Of a DNA stretch of 57,321 bases, positions 42,501 through 51,309 are shown piece by piece. The notes under the pieces were generated by a model that saw only the letters and a list, made by a program, of their open reading frames with translations, was not told the origin of the DNA and ran no database searches. The DNA lies in NCBI GenBank assembly GCA_964621525.1, contig CAZUMS010000025.1, positions 1 through 57,321 on the forward strand, in the 5' to 3' direction. The DNA is from CAZMGV01 sp964621525 [NCBI: uncultured bacterium]. GTDB lineage: Bacteria; JAGRBM01. The position numbers were made by a program, and so were the translations under genes. Every line of letters begins with the position of its first letter. Within the stretch, counting starts at the first letter, position 1.

Positions 42501-42736
42501 TTGTCAATGCCGCTTTTGCGCCCGGACCCCCGATCCTTAACACGTAAACAACCTGGTTTTTAATGTGACGCTTTTCCGGGCAGCCGCACTTAAGTCCCTG
42601 ACCCCGCAGGAGATTCCGCGATAAGGGCAGCCGAAACCATTTTGAATGTTCCTTGCAAAAAGGTTTTTTCGGGAGGGTGTTAAGGGGGGCCCGGTTTTGG
42701 GGGCCGTTCCGGCGGTTCCTGAATGGAATCAATCAC

Positions 42737-42780
42737 CTGTGCCGCACCATTTCAGACGTTGAGAACCGTTTTTTCCCGTT
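42737..42780 (+). promoter_or_regulatory. motif shared with 55136-55180
   Basis: ACCTGT..CGC..CATT..GTTGAGAAC..TTTTTT. The same ordered blocks recur upstream of the last gene of the window. Possibly a regulatory signal of the phage-like cluster; no clear -10 box. Confidence 0.35.
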
Positions 42781-42804
42781 GCCAAAGATGTCATTTCGAG
42801 GGGT

Positions 42805-42844
42805 CCATTTGCGGCCATTATGCGCCATTATGTTCCATTTGGGC
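42805..42844 (+). promoter_or_regulatory. four 10-bp tandem iterations (CCATTT/A)
   Basis: CCATTT at 42805, CCATTA at 42815, CCATTA at 42825 and CCATTT at 42835: one copy per helical turn, ends mirrored. Looks like a cooperative protein-binding site about 160 bases upstream of the operon's first gene. Confidence 0.5.
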
Positions 42845-43003
42845 CTACCCCCCCTTGATTTCAAAATTCGTGTGCCAGACTTGTCATAGCTCGGAAGTGC
42901 GCCCGGCGGCGGCCTGACCAGACAGGCAGCCCCGGGCGCAAGCCGTTTGGCCCCCGTTCCGTCGCCCGTTCCCATCACATCGAATCCGAAAGGAAGACCG
43001 GCC

Positions 43004-43378
43004 ATGAACGCCGTTCGCACTGTCACGCCTCATGTACACAAATCCTGCCCCTGCCAGACCCCGGCAGGAGGCACTCCGCGAGGTGTCCGGGCATTCGCCC
43101 GTGCCCTGATCCGCAGCAGCCTCGAGGAGATCCACGGAGCCCGGAGTCTCCTTCTCGAAACTCCGGGGAACCGGATCCGCCGCAAGGCGGCTCTCCGGGT
43201 CATCGAGGAGGAAACGGACTGGCTGACCAGTTCCGATGCGGCACCCTTCGGCTTCCGGTCCGCGTGCGAGACACTCTCCTACAACCCCCGCCTGATCCGT
43301 CTCGAGGTCGCCCGCGAGCTCGCCACCGTCCCGGCCCACGGCCTGCGCGCCTGCATCGAACGCCTCGCCGGAGCGTGA
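43004..43378 (+). CDS. small phage-cluster protein upstream of terminase
   Basis: 124 residues from ATG 43004 with AAAGGAAG upstream. The C-terminal part (EETDWLTSSDAAPFGFRSACETLSYNP, broken here into WLTSSDAAPFGF and ACETLSYNP) follows a pattern common in small uncharacterised proteins beside prophage terminases, with a predicted helix-turn-helix-like end. It could be a small terminase or a regulator; neither is proven. Four bases separate it from terL. Confidence 0.6.
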   Translation: MNAVRTVTPHVHKSCPCQTPAGGTPRGVRAFARALIRSSLEEIHGARSLLLETPGNRIRRKAALRVIEEETDWLTSSDAAPFGFRSACETLSYNPRLIRLEVARELATVPAHGLRACIERLAGA

Positions 43379-43382
43379 GGAG

Positions 43383-44732
43383 ATGGCCGGGCAGGAAAAG
43401 ACCGGCAAGGAGGCGGCGCAGACTTCGCGGAGAGTGACGCTCGATCCCCAGGATTTCTTCGAGGAAACCGGGATCGACGTGATCCGGGCCTACACGAAAG
43501 TATCCCCTGAACTCCATGCCCGGCAGCGGGAGTTCTATGAAACCCGCAAGAAGCCGGAAGTCCGCTACGCCCTCTACGCGGGCGGCGTCGGGAGCGGAAA
43601 GACGACGGTGGGCGCCTACCGGTTTCTGGACCGTGCCCTGCGCTACGCCTCGACGGGCTACATCCTTTCGAACAGCTACGAGCAGCTTGAACAGGTGGCC
43701 GTGCAAAAGGCCATGGAATTGGGCCGCCGGGCCCGCCTTTCACCCAGAATCGTCTGGGCGCACCGCCGGATCGAGATGGACGACCTCCGGAGCCGCATCT
43801 TCTTCCACTCGACGCAGAATTTCGATCTCCTGCGCGGCGTGGACATGGGGTTCTTCTGGCTGGATGAGGCCCGTGACACGAGCCTCGAAGCCTGGCGTGT
43901 GCTTCAGGCACGGCTCCGCGATCCGACCGGGCCCATGAAGGGCGACCTCACGAGCACGCCCTGCGGCATCGACCACTGGCTGTACGGCGAATTCGTCTCG
44001 CCCGAACGGCTGCCGGGGCGGTTCACCGTCACCGGCACGAGCTACGACAACCCCCACCTGCCCGTGGGCTACCTCGCCTCGCTCCATGACTCCTACACCG
44101 GCGAGTTTTTCGACCAGGAGGTGAACGCCCGGTTCATCGACCTCGCCGAAGGGCTCTGCTACCCGGACTTCCGGCGCGACCGTCACGCGGACCGCCTGCT
44201 CGCGCAGGTCCCCGGAGAACCGGTGCATGTCGGCATCGACTTCAACGTGAACCCGATGAGCGCCGTTTTCGCCCATGTGAACGACGGCGTGATCCGGGTG
44301 TTTTCGAGCTGGAGCGAGCGGAACTCGAACACCGGCAGCCTGATCGTCCGAATCCGGCAGGTCGCCGGCGAGGGGGCGACGCACGTCACCGTCTACCCGG
44401 ACGCCTCGGGACGGAACCGGCACACGAACGGACGCACCGACTTCGCCCTGCTCAAGGAGGCCGGTTTCGGAATCGACGCACCCTACTCGAATCCGCTCCA
44501 GATGGACCGGATCGAGATCGTGAACCGCGCTTTCCGCGACGGACGCCTGTTCGTCTCGAACTCGGCGAAGGAACTGGTCCAGTCGCTCGTCCGGACCCGG
44601 TGGAAAGAGGGCCGCCGCGAGATCGACAAGAGCGCGAACCTCGAACACCTCTCCGACGCCCTCGGCTACCTCGTCTGGCAGCTCGCCCCGGTGAAGGGGT
44701 GCGGCACGAGAGCCGTGATCGAGAGGCTGTAG
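43383..44732 (+). CDS. terL: phage terminase large subunit
   Basis: 449 residues. ATPase: Walker A GGVGSGKTT (67-75), Walker B FFWLDEARD with Asp161-Glu162, coupling TSTPCG. Nuclease: VGIDFNVNPMSAVFA with Asp286, then VYPDASGRN and a C-terminal SANLEHLSDALGY Asp. It packages DNA into proheads, so the particle, if made, should carry DNA. All catalytic residues appear intact. Confidence 0.93.
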   Translation: MAGQEKTGKEAAQTSRRVTLDPQDFFEETGIDVIRAYTKVSPELHARQREFYETRKKPEVRYALYAGGVGSGKTTVGAYRFLDRALRYASTGYILSNSYEQLEQVAVQKAMELGRRARLSPRIVWAHRRIEMDDLRSRIFFHSTQNFDLLRGVDMGFFWLDEARDTSLEAWRVLQARLRDPTGPMKGDLTSTPCGIDHWLYGEFVSPERLPGRFTVTGTSYDNPHLPVGYLASLHDSYTGEFFDQEVNARFIDLAEGLCYPDFRRDRHADRLLAQVPGEPVHVGIDFNVNPMSAVFAHVNDGVIRVFSSWSERNSNTGSLIVRIRQVAGEGATHVTVYPDASGRNRHTNGRTDFALLKEAGFGIDAPYSNPLQMDRIEIVNRAFRDGRLFVSNSAKELVQSLVRTRWKEGRREIDKSANLEHLSDALGYLVWQLAPVKGCGTRAVIERL

Positions 44733-44736
44733 GCAG

Positions 44737-44842
44737 GAGACTTATCCGGCCTCCGGCCACCTTCTCTGCAAGCAGAGAAGGCCCCTCGAGTCTGGCCCTC
44801 TCTGTTTACAGAGAGGGTGCCCCGGAGGGGCGGGTGAGTCTC
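44737..44842. repeat. palindromic cloverleaf-like intergenic element 6
   Basis: Outer GAGACT/AGTCTC, mini-hairpins CCGGCCTCCGGCC and GCCCCGGAGGGGC, central hairpins CTTCTCTG..CAGAGAAG and CCCTCTCTG..CAGAGAGGG. Between terL and the portal gene. Confidence 0.8.
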
Positions 44843-44889
44843 TTCCGCCGCCCATCAGCCGCTTCACCCGCAGAAAGGACCCCTTCCCC

Positions 44890-46275
44890 ATGCCCGACGA
44901 TTTCTCCCCGCCCGCGCTCAGGGACCTCCTGGCCCGCGCCCGCGAAGGGCGGCCCGCCGCCTTCGGGCGGCGCACGGCCGAGCTCCGCGACTTCTGGCTG
45001 GACCGCACGGAGCGGCACCTGGCCTCCGACATCGACGCGACGTTCACCGACCCCGACATCCGGGACTCGGTGCTCCGGAGCGGGCTCACGCTGCCGCTCG
45101 TGCGGCGCATCGTGAAAAAGCGCTCGGGGCTCTACCGCGGGGAACCGGCGAGGAAAGTCCGCCTGCGGCGCGAAACCCCGGCGGGCGACGCTGCGCCCGG
45201 CGAGGACGCCCGCGCCGCCGCCGAGCGCCGGTACCACGCGCTCGTGCAGGAGGCCGAGCTCTCCCTCGCCCTCGGAGCCGCCGAGGAGCTGCACACGCTC
45301 ACGGGCCTCGCCTGGGTGCGCGCGGGGTGGGACGGCTCGCTGTTCTTCGACACGCTCCCCGGCGACAGCCTCTACGTGCTCGCCCCGCCCGGCGCGCCCG
45401 CCCACGACGTCTCGCGCTACGAGGCGCTCATCGTCCCCGCCGGGGACGGCACGTTCGCCTACTGGAGCGCGGAGCACCACTTCCGGTTCGCGGAGGACGG
45501 AAGCATCGCCGACGACTTCGGCGACCCGGAGCTCAAAAACCCCTACGGGCGGATCCCGTTCGTCCGCATCGACAGCCGCACGGGGGAACTCTACCCGCAT
45601 CCGCCCGAATCGCTCCTCAGGGCGAACCGCGTGCTGAACTTCGCCCTCACGGAGCTGTTCTACACGATCAAGTTCCAGTGCTTCGGACAGCCCGTGTGGG
45701 TGTCGGACGACGACACGCGGCCCGACTTCAAGGTGGGCGTCCAGCACCTCATCCACGTCGTAAAGCGCGACCAGGCGGCGGCCGGCGACTTCCGGTTCGA
45801 GAGCCCCGACGCGCCGGTGGATTCGGTGAAGTCGGCGATCTTCGAGACGGCCCGCCTCGCGGCGCTGCTCGAGGGCGTCCCCGCCGACACGGTGGACGCG
45901 GAGGGGCGCGTCGAGTCCGGCGTCGCCCGCTGGCTCTCCCGCACCGACAGCGCCGACGCCAGGGCCCAGTCCGCCTCGAGGTTCCGCACCGCCGAGCGGC
46001 AGGTGTTCGAGACCGTGGCCGCCGTGCTGCGCCACCACAGCCCGGAGGATGCACCCGACACGGAACGGTTCACGCTGGAAACCGACTTCGCCGAGCCCGT
46101 CCCGGACGTCTCGCCCGGGGAGCAGCGCGAGCTGGACGCCGCCGACCTCGAACTCGGCGTCCTCTCGCCGCTCGATCTCCTGCGCCGCCGCAATCCCGAC
46201 CTCGCCCGCCTGCCCGACGCGGACGTCCTCGCCCTCTGGCGCCGGAACCGTGAGCTGGCGGGGGAGAAACACTGA
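44890..46275 (+). CDS. phage portal protein
   Basis: 461 residues, normal portal length. Architecture fits SPP1-like portals: N-terminal DIDATFTDPDIRDSVLRSGL, wing domain with GLAWVRAGWDGSLFFDTLPGD, RIPFVRIDSRTGEL, stem helices with FALTELFYTIKFQCFGQPVWV and a C-terminal crown. Assigned from size, gene order after terL and these features. Leader GAAAGGACCCC is shared with other genes of the cluster. Confidence 0.75.
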   Translation: MPDDFSPPALRDLLARAREGRPAAFGRRTAELRDFWLDRTERHLASDIDATFTDPDIRDSVLRSGLTLPLVRRIVKKRSGLYRGEPARKVRLRRETPAGDAAPGEDARAAAERRYHALVQEAELSLALGAAEELHTLTGLAWVRAGWDGSLFFDTLPGDSLYVLAPPGAPAHDVSRYEALIVPAGDGTFAYWSAEHHFRFAEDGSIADDFGDPELKNPYGRIPFVRIDSRTGELYPHPPESLLRANRVLNFALTELFYTIKFQCFGQPVWVSDDDTRPDFKVGVQHLIHVVKRDQAAAGDFRFESPDAPVDSVKSAIFETARLAALLEGVPADTVDAEGRVESGVARWLSRTDSADARAQSASRFRTAERQVFETVAAVLRHHSPEDAPDTERFTLETDFAEPVPDVSPGEQRELDAADLELGVLSPLDLLRRRNPDLARLPDADVLALWRRNRELAGEKH

Positions 46276-46304
46276 GCGCTTCACGCCCGAAAGGACCCAT
46301 CCCC

Positions 46305-46841
46305 ATGCCCGACAATCCCGGCGATCCCGGTGACATTCCCCCTGAACGTGTGCCCGAGCCGGCACCTTCAGGCGCGCCGCCGCCCGAAAACCCGTGGGAA
46401 GTCGCTGCCCGGACCATGATCCGCTCGCGTGCGGAGAAACTTCCGCCCGCGTTCCAGGACCTCCTCGCCGCGTTCCCCGGTTCGGCCGGGCCGGACGCCC
46501 TCATCAGATTTCTGGAGCAGGCCGAAGCCGCCGCCGAAGGGGCCAGAACCCGCACGGCGGAAAACGGCCTTGCTCCCCCCTTATCTCCGCCGCCCGCGGC
46601 GCCGCCTCTGGCAGCCCTTCCCCCGTCTCCGGCTACTCCGGCTACTCCGGGTCCTGCGCCCAAGGCCACCGACTCGCGCCGCCGGGCGGAGGGCCCGCCG
46701 GAAGGGGCGGACGGCCGCCTGTGGGCGGAGCTCATGAACGACGGACGCAAGGCGCTCGACCTGAAGCGCCGCCGCCCGGATCTCTACGAATCGCTGCGCC
46801 GCCGCCACGCGGGACGCAGCCCCAGCAACCGAAAGGACTGA
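46305..46841 (+). CDS. possible scaffold protein
   Basis: 178 residues, Pro/Ala-rich and probably disordered in the middle, charged helical ends (KALDLKRRRPDLYESLRRRH). Sits between portal and capsid, where scaffold or delta-domain genes usually lie; no protease gene is present. No sequence family recognised, so scaffold is inferred from position and composition. Confidence 0.5.
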   Translation: MPDNPGDPGDIPPERVPEPAPSGAPPPENPWEVAARTMIRSRAEKLPPAFQDLLAAFPGSAGPDALIRFLEQAEAAAEGARTRTAENGLAPPLSPPPAAPPLAALPPSPATPATPGPAPKATDSRRRAEGPPEGADGRLWAELMNDGRKALDLKRRRPDLYESLRRRHAGRSPSNRKD

Positions 46842-46847
46842 CCCCTT

Positions 46848-47804
46848 ATGCCTTCCACGAAACTCTCCGACATCGTCGATCCCGAGGTGCTTGCCGACCA
46901 GGTGAGCGCCCTCTTCCCCGGCCGCATCCAGCTCGAGGCATCCGGCGCCGTGCTCGCCGAAACGAACGGCGACATCTCGCGGGGCGGCACCCGCGTCACG
47001 ATCCCCCGCTGGAAGCGGGGCGGCGACATGGTGCCGCTGTCCGACAGCTCTCCCCTCTCCGTCGAGAAAGTCGATACCGTCACCGAGCAGGGCGTCGTCG
47101 TCCGGCGCGGCAAGGCGTTCGGTGTCCACGATTTCGCCCGGCTCGTCTCGCTCGACGACCCGCAGACGGAGATCGCCCGCCAGATCGCCTCGATCTTCGC
47201 CCGCCATGTGGACGCGACGCTCGTGAAGGTGCTCGAGGGCGCGATCCCCTCCGCGAACACGAAGAACGTCTCCGTCACGACGGGTTCCGCCGTCCGCATC
47301 GGCAAGAACGCCGTGCTGGACGCCATGTTCACCCTCGGCGACAACGAGGGCGACATCGCCGTCGCCGTCATGCACAGCAAGGTGTTCAAGGACTGCTACG
47401 ACCTGGGACTTGTCGTCTACGCCGACGTGGACACGGACGCCCAGAACCCCGGCGTCCGCATGGGCCGCCGCCCGACGCTGTTCGGCCGGCCGGTGTACGT
47501 CTCGGACCGGGTGCCGGTGGACACAACGGTCACGGACTACTTCAAATACACGACCTACTTCCTGGGCCACCGGGCGCTTTATCTCGGCTACCAGCGGGAA
47601 CTCACGGTCGAGACCGACCGCGACGCGCTCACGAAGGAGGACATCATCTCCTTCGACGCCCACTTCGTCCCGCACCTGTTCGGCATCGGCTGGAACTCGG
47701 TCTCGAACAATCCCGCGAACGCGGACCTCGCCACCCCCGCGAACTGGGCCCTCAAGGTCGAGGACACCAAATCGGTCCGTGCCGTCGCGCTCGTGACGAA
47801 CTGA
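46848..47804 (+). CDS. major capsid protein (HK97-like)
   Basis: 318 residues. SDIVDPEVLADQVSALFPG N terminus, ISRGGTRVTIPRW strand region, long helix, VAVMHSKVFKDCYDLGL and the A-domain MGRRPTLFGRPVYVSDRVP are features of HK97-fold capsids of siphovirus type. No long N-terminal delta domain to be cleaved. Seven bases after the preceding gene. Confidence 0.85.
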   Translation: MPSTKLSDIVDPEVLADQVSALFPGRIQLEASGAVLAETNGDISRGGTRVTIPRWKRGGDMVPLSDSSPLSVEKVDTVTEQGVVVRRGKAFGVHDFARLVSLDDPQTEIARQIASIFARHVDATLVKVLEGAIPSANTKNVSVTTGSAVRIGKNAVLDAMFTLGDNEGDIAVAVMHSKVFKDCYDLGLVVYADVDTDAQNPGVRMGRRPTLFGRPVYVSDRVPVDTTVTDYFKYTTYFLGHRALYLGYQRELTVETDRDALTKEDIISFDAHFVPHLFGIGWNSVSNNPANADLATPANWALKVEDTKSVRAVALVTN

Positions 47805-47816
47805 GGGGGAAGGAGA

Positions 47817-47960
47817 AAACTAACCTCCGCCCCTCCGGGGCACCTCCTTTCAGGGAAAGGAGGCTCGCTACCGCACAGATGTTCCCGCTTGGGACAAGCC
47901 TGAGTGCGAACGACGCCCTCTTTCCCTGAAAGAGGGTGGCCGGAGGCCGGGTGTTAGTTT
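47817..47960. repeat. palindromic cloverleaf-like intergenic element 7
   Basis: Outer AAACTAAC/GTTAGTTT (perfect), mini-hairpins GCCCCTCCGGGGC and GGCCGGAGGCC, hairpins CCTCCTTT..AAAGGAGG and CCCTCTTT..AAAGAGGG with a 50-base linker. Separates the capsid gene from the convergent histidine kinase. Confidence 0.8.
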
Positions 47961-47987
47961 CCTGCTGGGGGCGGGGTTTCGCCCCCC

Positions 47988-49325
47988 CTACACCGCCACC
48001 TGGACGCGGGTCCCCTTGCCGGGGGTGCTGTCCAGGGTGACGCGGCCGCCGCCTTGCGTGACGAGTTCGTGGACGATGTAGAGGCCGAGGCCGATGCCGT
48101 GCCCTTCGCCTCCCTTTTCGAGGGTGAAGAACGGCTTGAAGATGTCCCGCTGGGCCTCCGGCGGGATGCCTTTGCCGGAGTCCTCCACCTCGATCTCGAT
48201 CCGCTCGCCCCTGGGACGGACGCTGAGCCGCACGGGCGCATCGCCGCCGGCGCGGACGGCGTTCTCGACGAGGTTCACGAGCACGAGCTCGAGGCGCCTC
48301 ACCCCCACGGGCACCCGGGCGGTCTCCGGGCCGCAATGGATGTCGAGCGCGGGGTATTTCCGGGAAAGCCGCTCCAGCACCGTCGAGAGCGGCGAGGTCG
48401 CCCCGTCCTGGGCCATGCATTCGGTGAATTCGTAGAGGCGGTTCACGATCGCGCTCGCGCGGCCGTGGCCCTTCATGGCGAGGTCCAGCATCCCGACCGC
48501 CGCCTGCCGGTCGTCGGCGGGCAGCGTCGGGGAGTTCTGGATCTCGTCGCCCAGCGTCTGGAGTATCGACCCGCTGGAGGCGAGCGGGTTCCTCAGCTCG
48601 TGCGCCGCGCCCGTCACCAGCGAACCGAGCGAGGCGAGCGCCTCCGCCCGGACGAGCCGGTCCTTCGATTCGCGGAGCATGATGTAGGCCTCGGCGAGGG
48701 CTTCCTCGCGGTCCCGCCACCTGCGCACGATGAAGGCGCACAGCACGATGCACTGGATCATGATGAAGACGAACGCCCCGCCCATGGAGATGAACCAGGG
48801 GGTGGCGAGCTTTCCGTTCTCGAACGGCGAGGTGTCCATGAGCGGCGCGTAGGGGATGTAGCCCAGCCGTTCGGCCACGGTCGTTCCCACGATGATGACC
48901 GAACTGATCACGACGCCGATCATGGCGTCCCGGATCTGGAACAGCAGCATGGCGACGAACGTGCCGCCCACGAACACGAGGCCCGCGTAGGGGCTCGTGA
49001 GCGGGCCGGTGCAGTACGCGCCGAGCCCGTAGGTGCAGGCGTAGAAGCTCAGGGTCGTGACGACGAGCGCCCGGTTCTCCGGGTCCCGTTTCCGGATCCA
49101 GAACCCCCAGGCGAGGATCCCCGCCCACACGACGTCCATCCAGAGGAGCGCCTTCATGAACAGCGCGAGGTTCGGCTTGTTCATGTAGGCCGCCTGCTCC
49201 GGGTCGTGGAGCAGCGGCTGGGAGATCGTGACGATGAACGCCACGAACACCGCCGTCATCACGGCGATGGCAATGGCCTTGTCGACCGGGCTCCAGTCCA
49301 GAAGGTTCAGGAGCCACTCGGTCAC
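47988..49325 (-). CDS. membrane sensor histidine kinase, antisense within the phage-like cluster
   Basis: 445 residues. About six membrane helices (15-200) form the sensor; then H box GAAHELRNPLAS with His242, N box NLVENAVRAGG, G1 VEDSGKGIP, F FKPFFTLEKGG and G2 GHGIGLGLYIVHE. A complete HisKA/HATPase kinase. No response regulator is adjacent. It reads against the flanking morphogenesis genes, an unusual position for a chromosomal-type sensor, and ends beside a palindromic element. Confidence 0.93.
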   Translation of the reverse strand: MTEWLLNLLDWSPVDKAIAIAVMTAVFVAFIVTISQPLLHDPEQAAYMNKPNLALFMKALLWMDVVWAGILAWGFWIRKRDPENRALVVTTLSFYACTYGLGAYCTGPLTSPYAGLVFVGGTFVAMLLFQIRDAMIGVVISSVIIVGTTVAERLGYIPYAPLMDTSPFENGKLATPWFISMGGAFVFIMIQCIVLCAFIVRRWRDREEALAEAYIMLRESKDRLVRAEALASLGSLVTGAAHELRNPLASSGSILQTLGDEIQNSPTLPADDRQAAVGMLDLAMKGHGRASAIVNRLYEFTECMAQDGATSPLSTVLERLSRKYPALDIHCGPETARVPVGVRRLELVLVNLVENAVRAGGDAPVRLSVRPRGERIEIEVEDSGKGIPPEAQRDIFKPFFTLEKGGEGHGIGLGLYIVHELVTQGGGRVTLDSTPGKGTRVQVAV

Positions 49326-49408
49326 ACGCGTCCGGAAGTTTTTGTTCGAAGTGGCCAGAACCCGTTTCCCCCGGCCCCGAGTATGCCACGACAGAAAGGA
49401 ACAGTTCC

Positions 49409-49825
49409 ATGCCCGTGACCACGCCGACCATCGAAGCGCGCGACCCGGCCGTGAAGGGCCGCTACCCCCCGGAATCGGAGGACCACTCGGCCCAGATCGC
49501 CGCCGCCCTCCGGGACCTCCGCCTGGACCTTGAGGCCCGGGGGCTCGTCTGGAGCCGTTTTGAAGGTGTCGATGCCGAGGGGATTTACGACGGCACGAAC
49601 CGCGAACTCGACGCCCTCCATGAACTGAAGGCCCTCGAACTCGTCCACCGATCCCTCTCGGAATCCCCCTCGGACCGCTGGGACGCCGCCGCCCGCCACC
49701 ACCGCGCCGCCTACGAGGGCCGCCTCGCCGCCCTCACGTTCGCCACCTATGACACGGACGGAAGCGGAGCCGTGGAAGACGGCGAAACCGGAGCCGCCCC
49801 GAGGTCGGGGCGGCTGCGGATGTAG
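49409..49825 (+). CDS. putative head-tail connector with EF-hand-like loop
   Basis: 138 residues. ELDALHELKALELVHRSLS, then AARHHRAAYEGRLAALTF, a helical pattern of head-tail connector proteins, and TYDTDGSGAVEDGE, which has canonical EF-hand calcium positions (Asp, Asp, Ser, Gly, Glu). Position between capsid and tail tube fits a connector. GAAAGGAAC leader as in other cluster genes. Confidence 0.6.
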   Translation: MPVTTPTIEARDPAVKGRYPPESEDHSAQIAAALRDLRLDLEARGLVWSRFEGVDAEGIYDGTNRELDALHELKALELVHRSLSESPSDRWDAAARHHRAAYEGRLAALTFATYDTDGSGAVEDGETGAAPRSGRLRM

Positions 49826-49856
49826 GGGCGGCCGAAGGTCGCCTTTACCCGGCCTG

Positions 49857-49951
49857 GCGGCGGTTCCGCTCAGGCTGAGCACCGTCGAAGCCCTGAAGCG
49901 GAACCGCCCTGCCGCTCGACCCTTCGACAGCGCTCAGGGTGAGCGGCAGGG
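49857..49951. repeat. compound palindromic repeat (element 8)
   Basis: GGCGGTTCCGCT..AGCGGAACCGCC followed by CCCTGCCGCT..GAGCGGCAGGG; the second contains the CCTTCGACAG..CTCAGG motif related to 34101-34133. Confidence 0.75.
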
Positions 49952-50004
49952 CAGATGTCCAACCCGGCAGATTCCTTTCATCACCTCACCACCAAGGAGC
50001 CCCC

Positions 50005-50523
50005 ATGTCTTCCCAGACCGTCAAGAACGGTTTCGCCGCGCTTGGCGTCACCGTCACCTACAAATCCGTAAGTCTCGGCCCCACGGCGGGCGGAGCCTCG
50101 CTCCAGATCGAGCGCGAGCTCGTGGAGATCCTCACCGACGAACGGGGCAAGACCCCGGTCGATTACCTCACGAACGGCCTCAAGAAGGTGGACGTGACGG
50201 TGAGCCTCGCCCGCTGGTCCCTCGCCAACGTCGAGGCGGCGTTCCCCGAACTCCAGCTCACGGGGTCCGGCGCGGACAAGAAGCTGGAAGTCCGGGTCGA
50301 CGTCGGCACCCCGATGGAAACGAAGGCCGGCACGCTCGTCCTTCACCCCGTGGCGCTGCCCGCAACGGACAGGACGTTCGACCTCACCTTCCCCAGGGCG
50401 TTCGTCCTCACCCCGCCCGAGTTCGCCTTCCGGGGCGAGCAGACGCCGCTCGAACTCGTTTTCCGCGCCCTGCCCGACACGAACGGCCTCATCTTCACCC
50501 TCGGCGACCCGGCGGTGAGCTGA
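50005..50523 (+). CDS. phage tail tube protein
   Basis: 172 residues from ATG 50005 after AAGGAG. Beta-rich with GVTVTYKSVSLGPTAGGASLQIERELVEI and DVTVSLARWSLANVEAAFPEL (given here as family-like stretches GASLQIEREL and DVTVSLARWSL), resembling siphovirus tube proteins and RcGTA-type tail proteins. Gene order before the tail chaperone supports this. Confidence 0.7.
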   Translation: MSSQTVKNGFAALGVTVTYKSVSLGPTAGGASLQIERELVEILTDERGKTPVDYLTNGLKKVDVTVSLARWSLANVEAAFPELQLTGSGADKKLEVRVDVGTPMETKAGTLVLHPVALPATDRTFDLTFPRAFVLTPPEFAFRGEQTPLELVFRALPDTNGLIFTLGDPAVS

Positions 50524-50540
50524 GGCCGGGAACCGCTTCC

Positions 50541-50634
50541 GCTCCCCCTCTCGCTCCGCTCGCCTCCCCCATTGCGTGGGGGAGAATTCCTCCCCAGGTA
50601 ATGGGGAGGTGGCGGCAAAGCCGCCGGAGGGGAT
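50541..50634. repeat. palindromic element 9
   Basis: Hairpins CCCCCATTGCGTGGGGG and CTCCCC..GGGGAG, mini-hairpin GGCGGCAAAGCCGCC, outer TCCCC(C)TC/GAGGGGA with one bulge. Between tail tube and tail chaperone genes. Confidence 0.7.
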
Positions 50635-50662
50635 ACCACTGGAACCCCAAAAAGGAGCCCCC

Positions 50663-50965
50663 ATGACCCACGATCTCTCGTCCCTCAGAACCCGTCTCAC
50701 GGTGAAGCTGCCGGAGCGGACCTACACCTTCAGCGAGCCGACGCTCGGCCAGATCGCCGCGCTGCTGGATGCCGCGCGGCCCGGAGCCTCCGCCCCCGAA
50801 ATGGCGGCGCAGCTCAAGGCGGCGCTCGGGGAGCTGATCCCGGACCTCACGGCGAAGGACGCCGAGCACCTGCTCACGCCCCGCGTGTTCGAGGCGTTCC
50901 TCGGCCTGATCTCGGGCAGGCCCGCAGCCGCGGCCTCCGGAGCCGCCGCAGGAAACCCCCGGTAG
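50663..50965 (+). CDS. tail assembly chaperone, zero-frame product
   Basis: 100 residues, helical, no hydrophobic segment. Lies between tube and tape measure genes, where tail assembly chaperones (lambda gpG type) lie. A slippery heptamer A AAC CCC (50953-50959) is followed by CGG and the UAG stop, so a share of ribosomes should slip to -1 and continue. ATG 50663 follows AAAGGAG. Confidence 0.75.
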   Translation: MTHDLSSLRTRLTVKLPERTYTFSEPTLGQIAALLDAARPGASAPEMAAQLKAALGELIPDLTAKDAEHLLTPRVFEAFLGLISGRPAAAASGAAAGNPR

Positions 50966-51300
50966 GGGCGGCCGCGCTGGCGGGGACGCTGGCGCTCGCC
51001 GCCCGCACGCTGGGCCTTTCGCCGAAGGATGCGCTGGAGCTCACGCCCGGTTTCCTGGAGCTGCTCGTCCGTGAGGGTGAGCGGTTCCGGCTGCTGGAGC
51101 GCGTGGAACTCCTCGACTGCCTCGTGGCGGCCGCCCGCGACCCCTGGCGGCGGGACGGCGCGGAATCCCCCGCGGCGAAACTCCGCCGGGATCTCCTGCG
51201 CCGCTCGGGCCACGGCACGCCGTCGTCCATCGACGCCCTCGGCCTCATGCGTCTCCACGCCCTGCGCTCCCACCCGGAACGGGCCGGGGAGCTGGGGTGA
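50663..51300 (+). CDS. tail assembly chaperone, predicted -1 frameshift product (gpGT-like)
   Basis: Slipping from AAC-CCC to AAA-CCC at 50953-50959 joins 99 residues to 113 residues of the -1 frame, giving 212 residues ending at TGA 51298-51300. The -1 frame is open from the slip site, has no good start of its own and codes for a helical continuation (LGLSPKDALELTPGFLELL, then LDCLVAAARDPWRR) like the T part of G/GT pairs. Frameshift direction, site and position agree with the known gpG/gpGT strategy; the event itself is inferred. Confidence 0.75.
50953..50959 (+). other. programmed -1 frameshift slippery site A AAC CCC
   Basis: X XXY YYZ heptamer in the correct zero-frame phase, two codons before the stop. 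Confidence 0.75.
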
Positions 51301-51309
51301 GTCTCCGGA

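Larger units (their letters stand above)
42501..43003. other. non-coding region upstream of the phage-like operon
   Basis: About 500 bases without a convincing gene. It holds poly-G and poly-T tracts, the motif at 42737-42780 shared with 55136-55180, the phased repeats at 42805-42844 and the leader of the first phage gene. Short reading frames here have no ribosome site and were not called. Confidence 0.5.

Noticed and set aside
42501-43003. Small genes in the long gap before the phage-like operon
   Set aside because: Short frames at 42653-42917 lack ribosome sites and cross poly-G tracts and the phased repeats.
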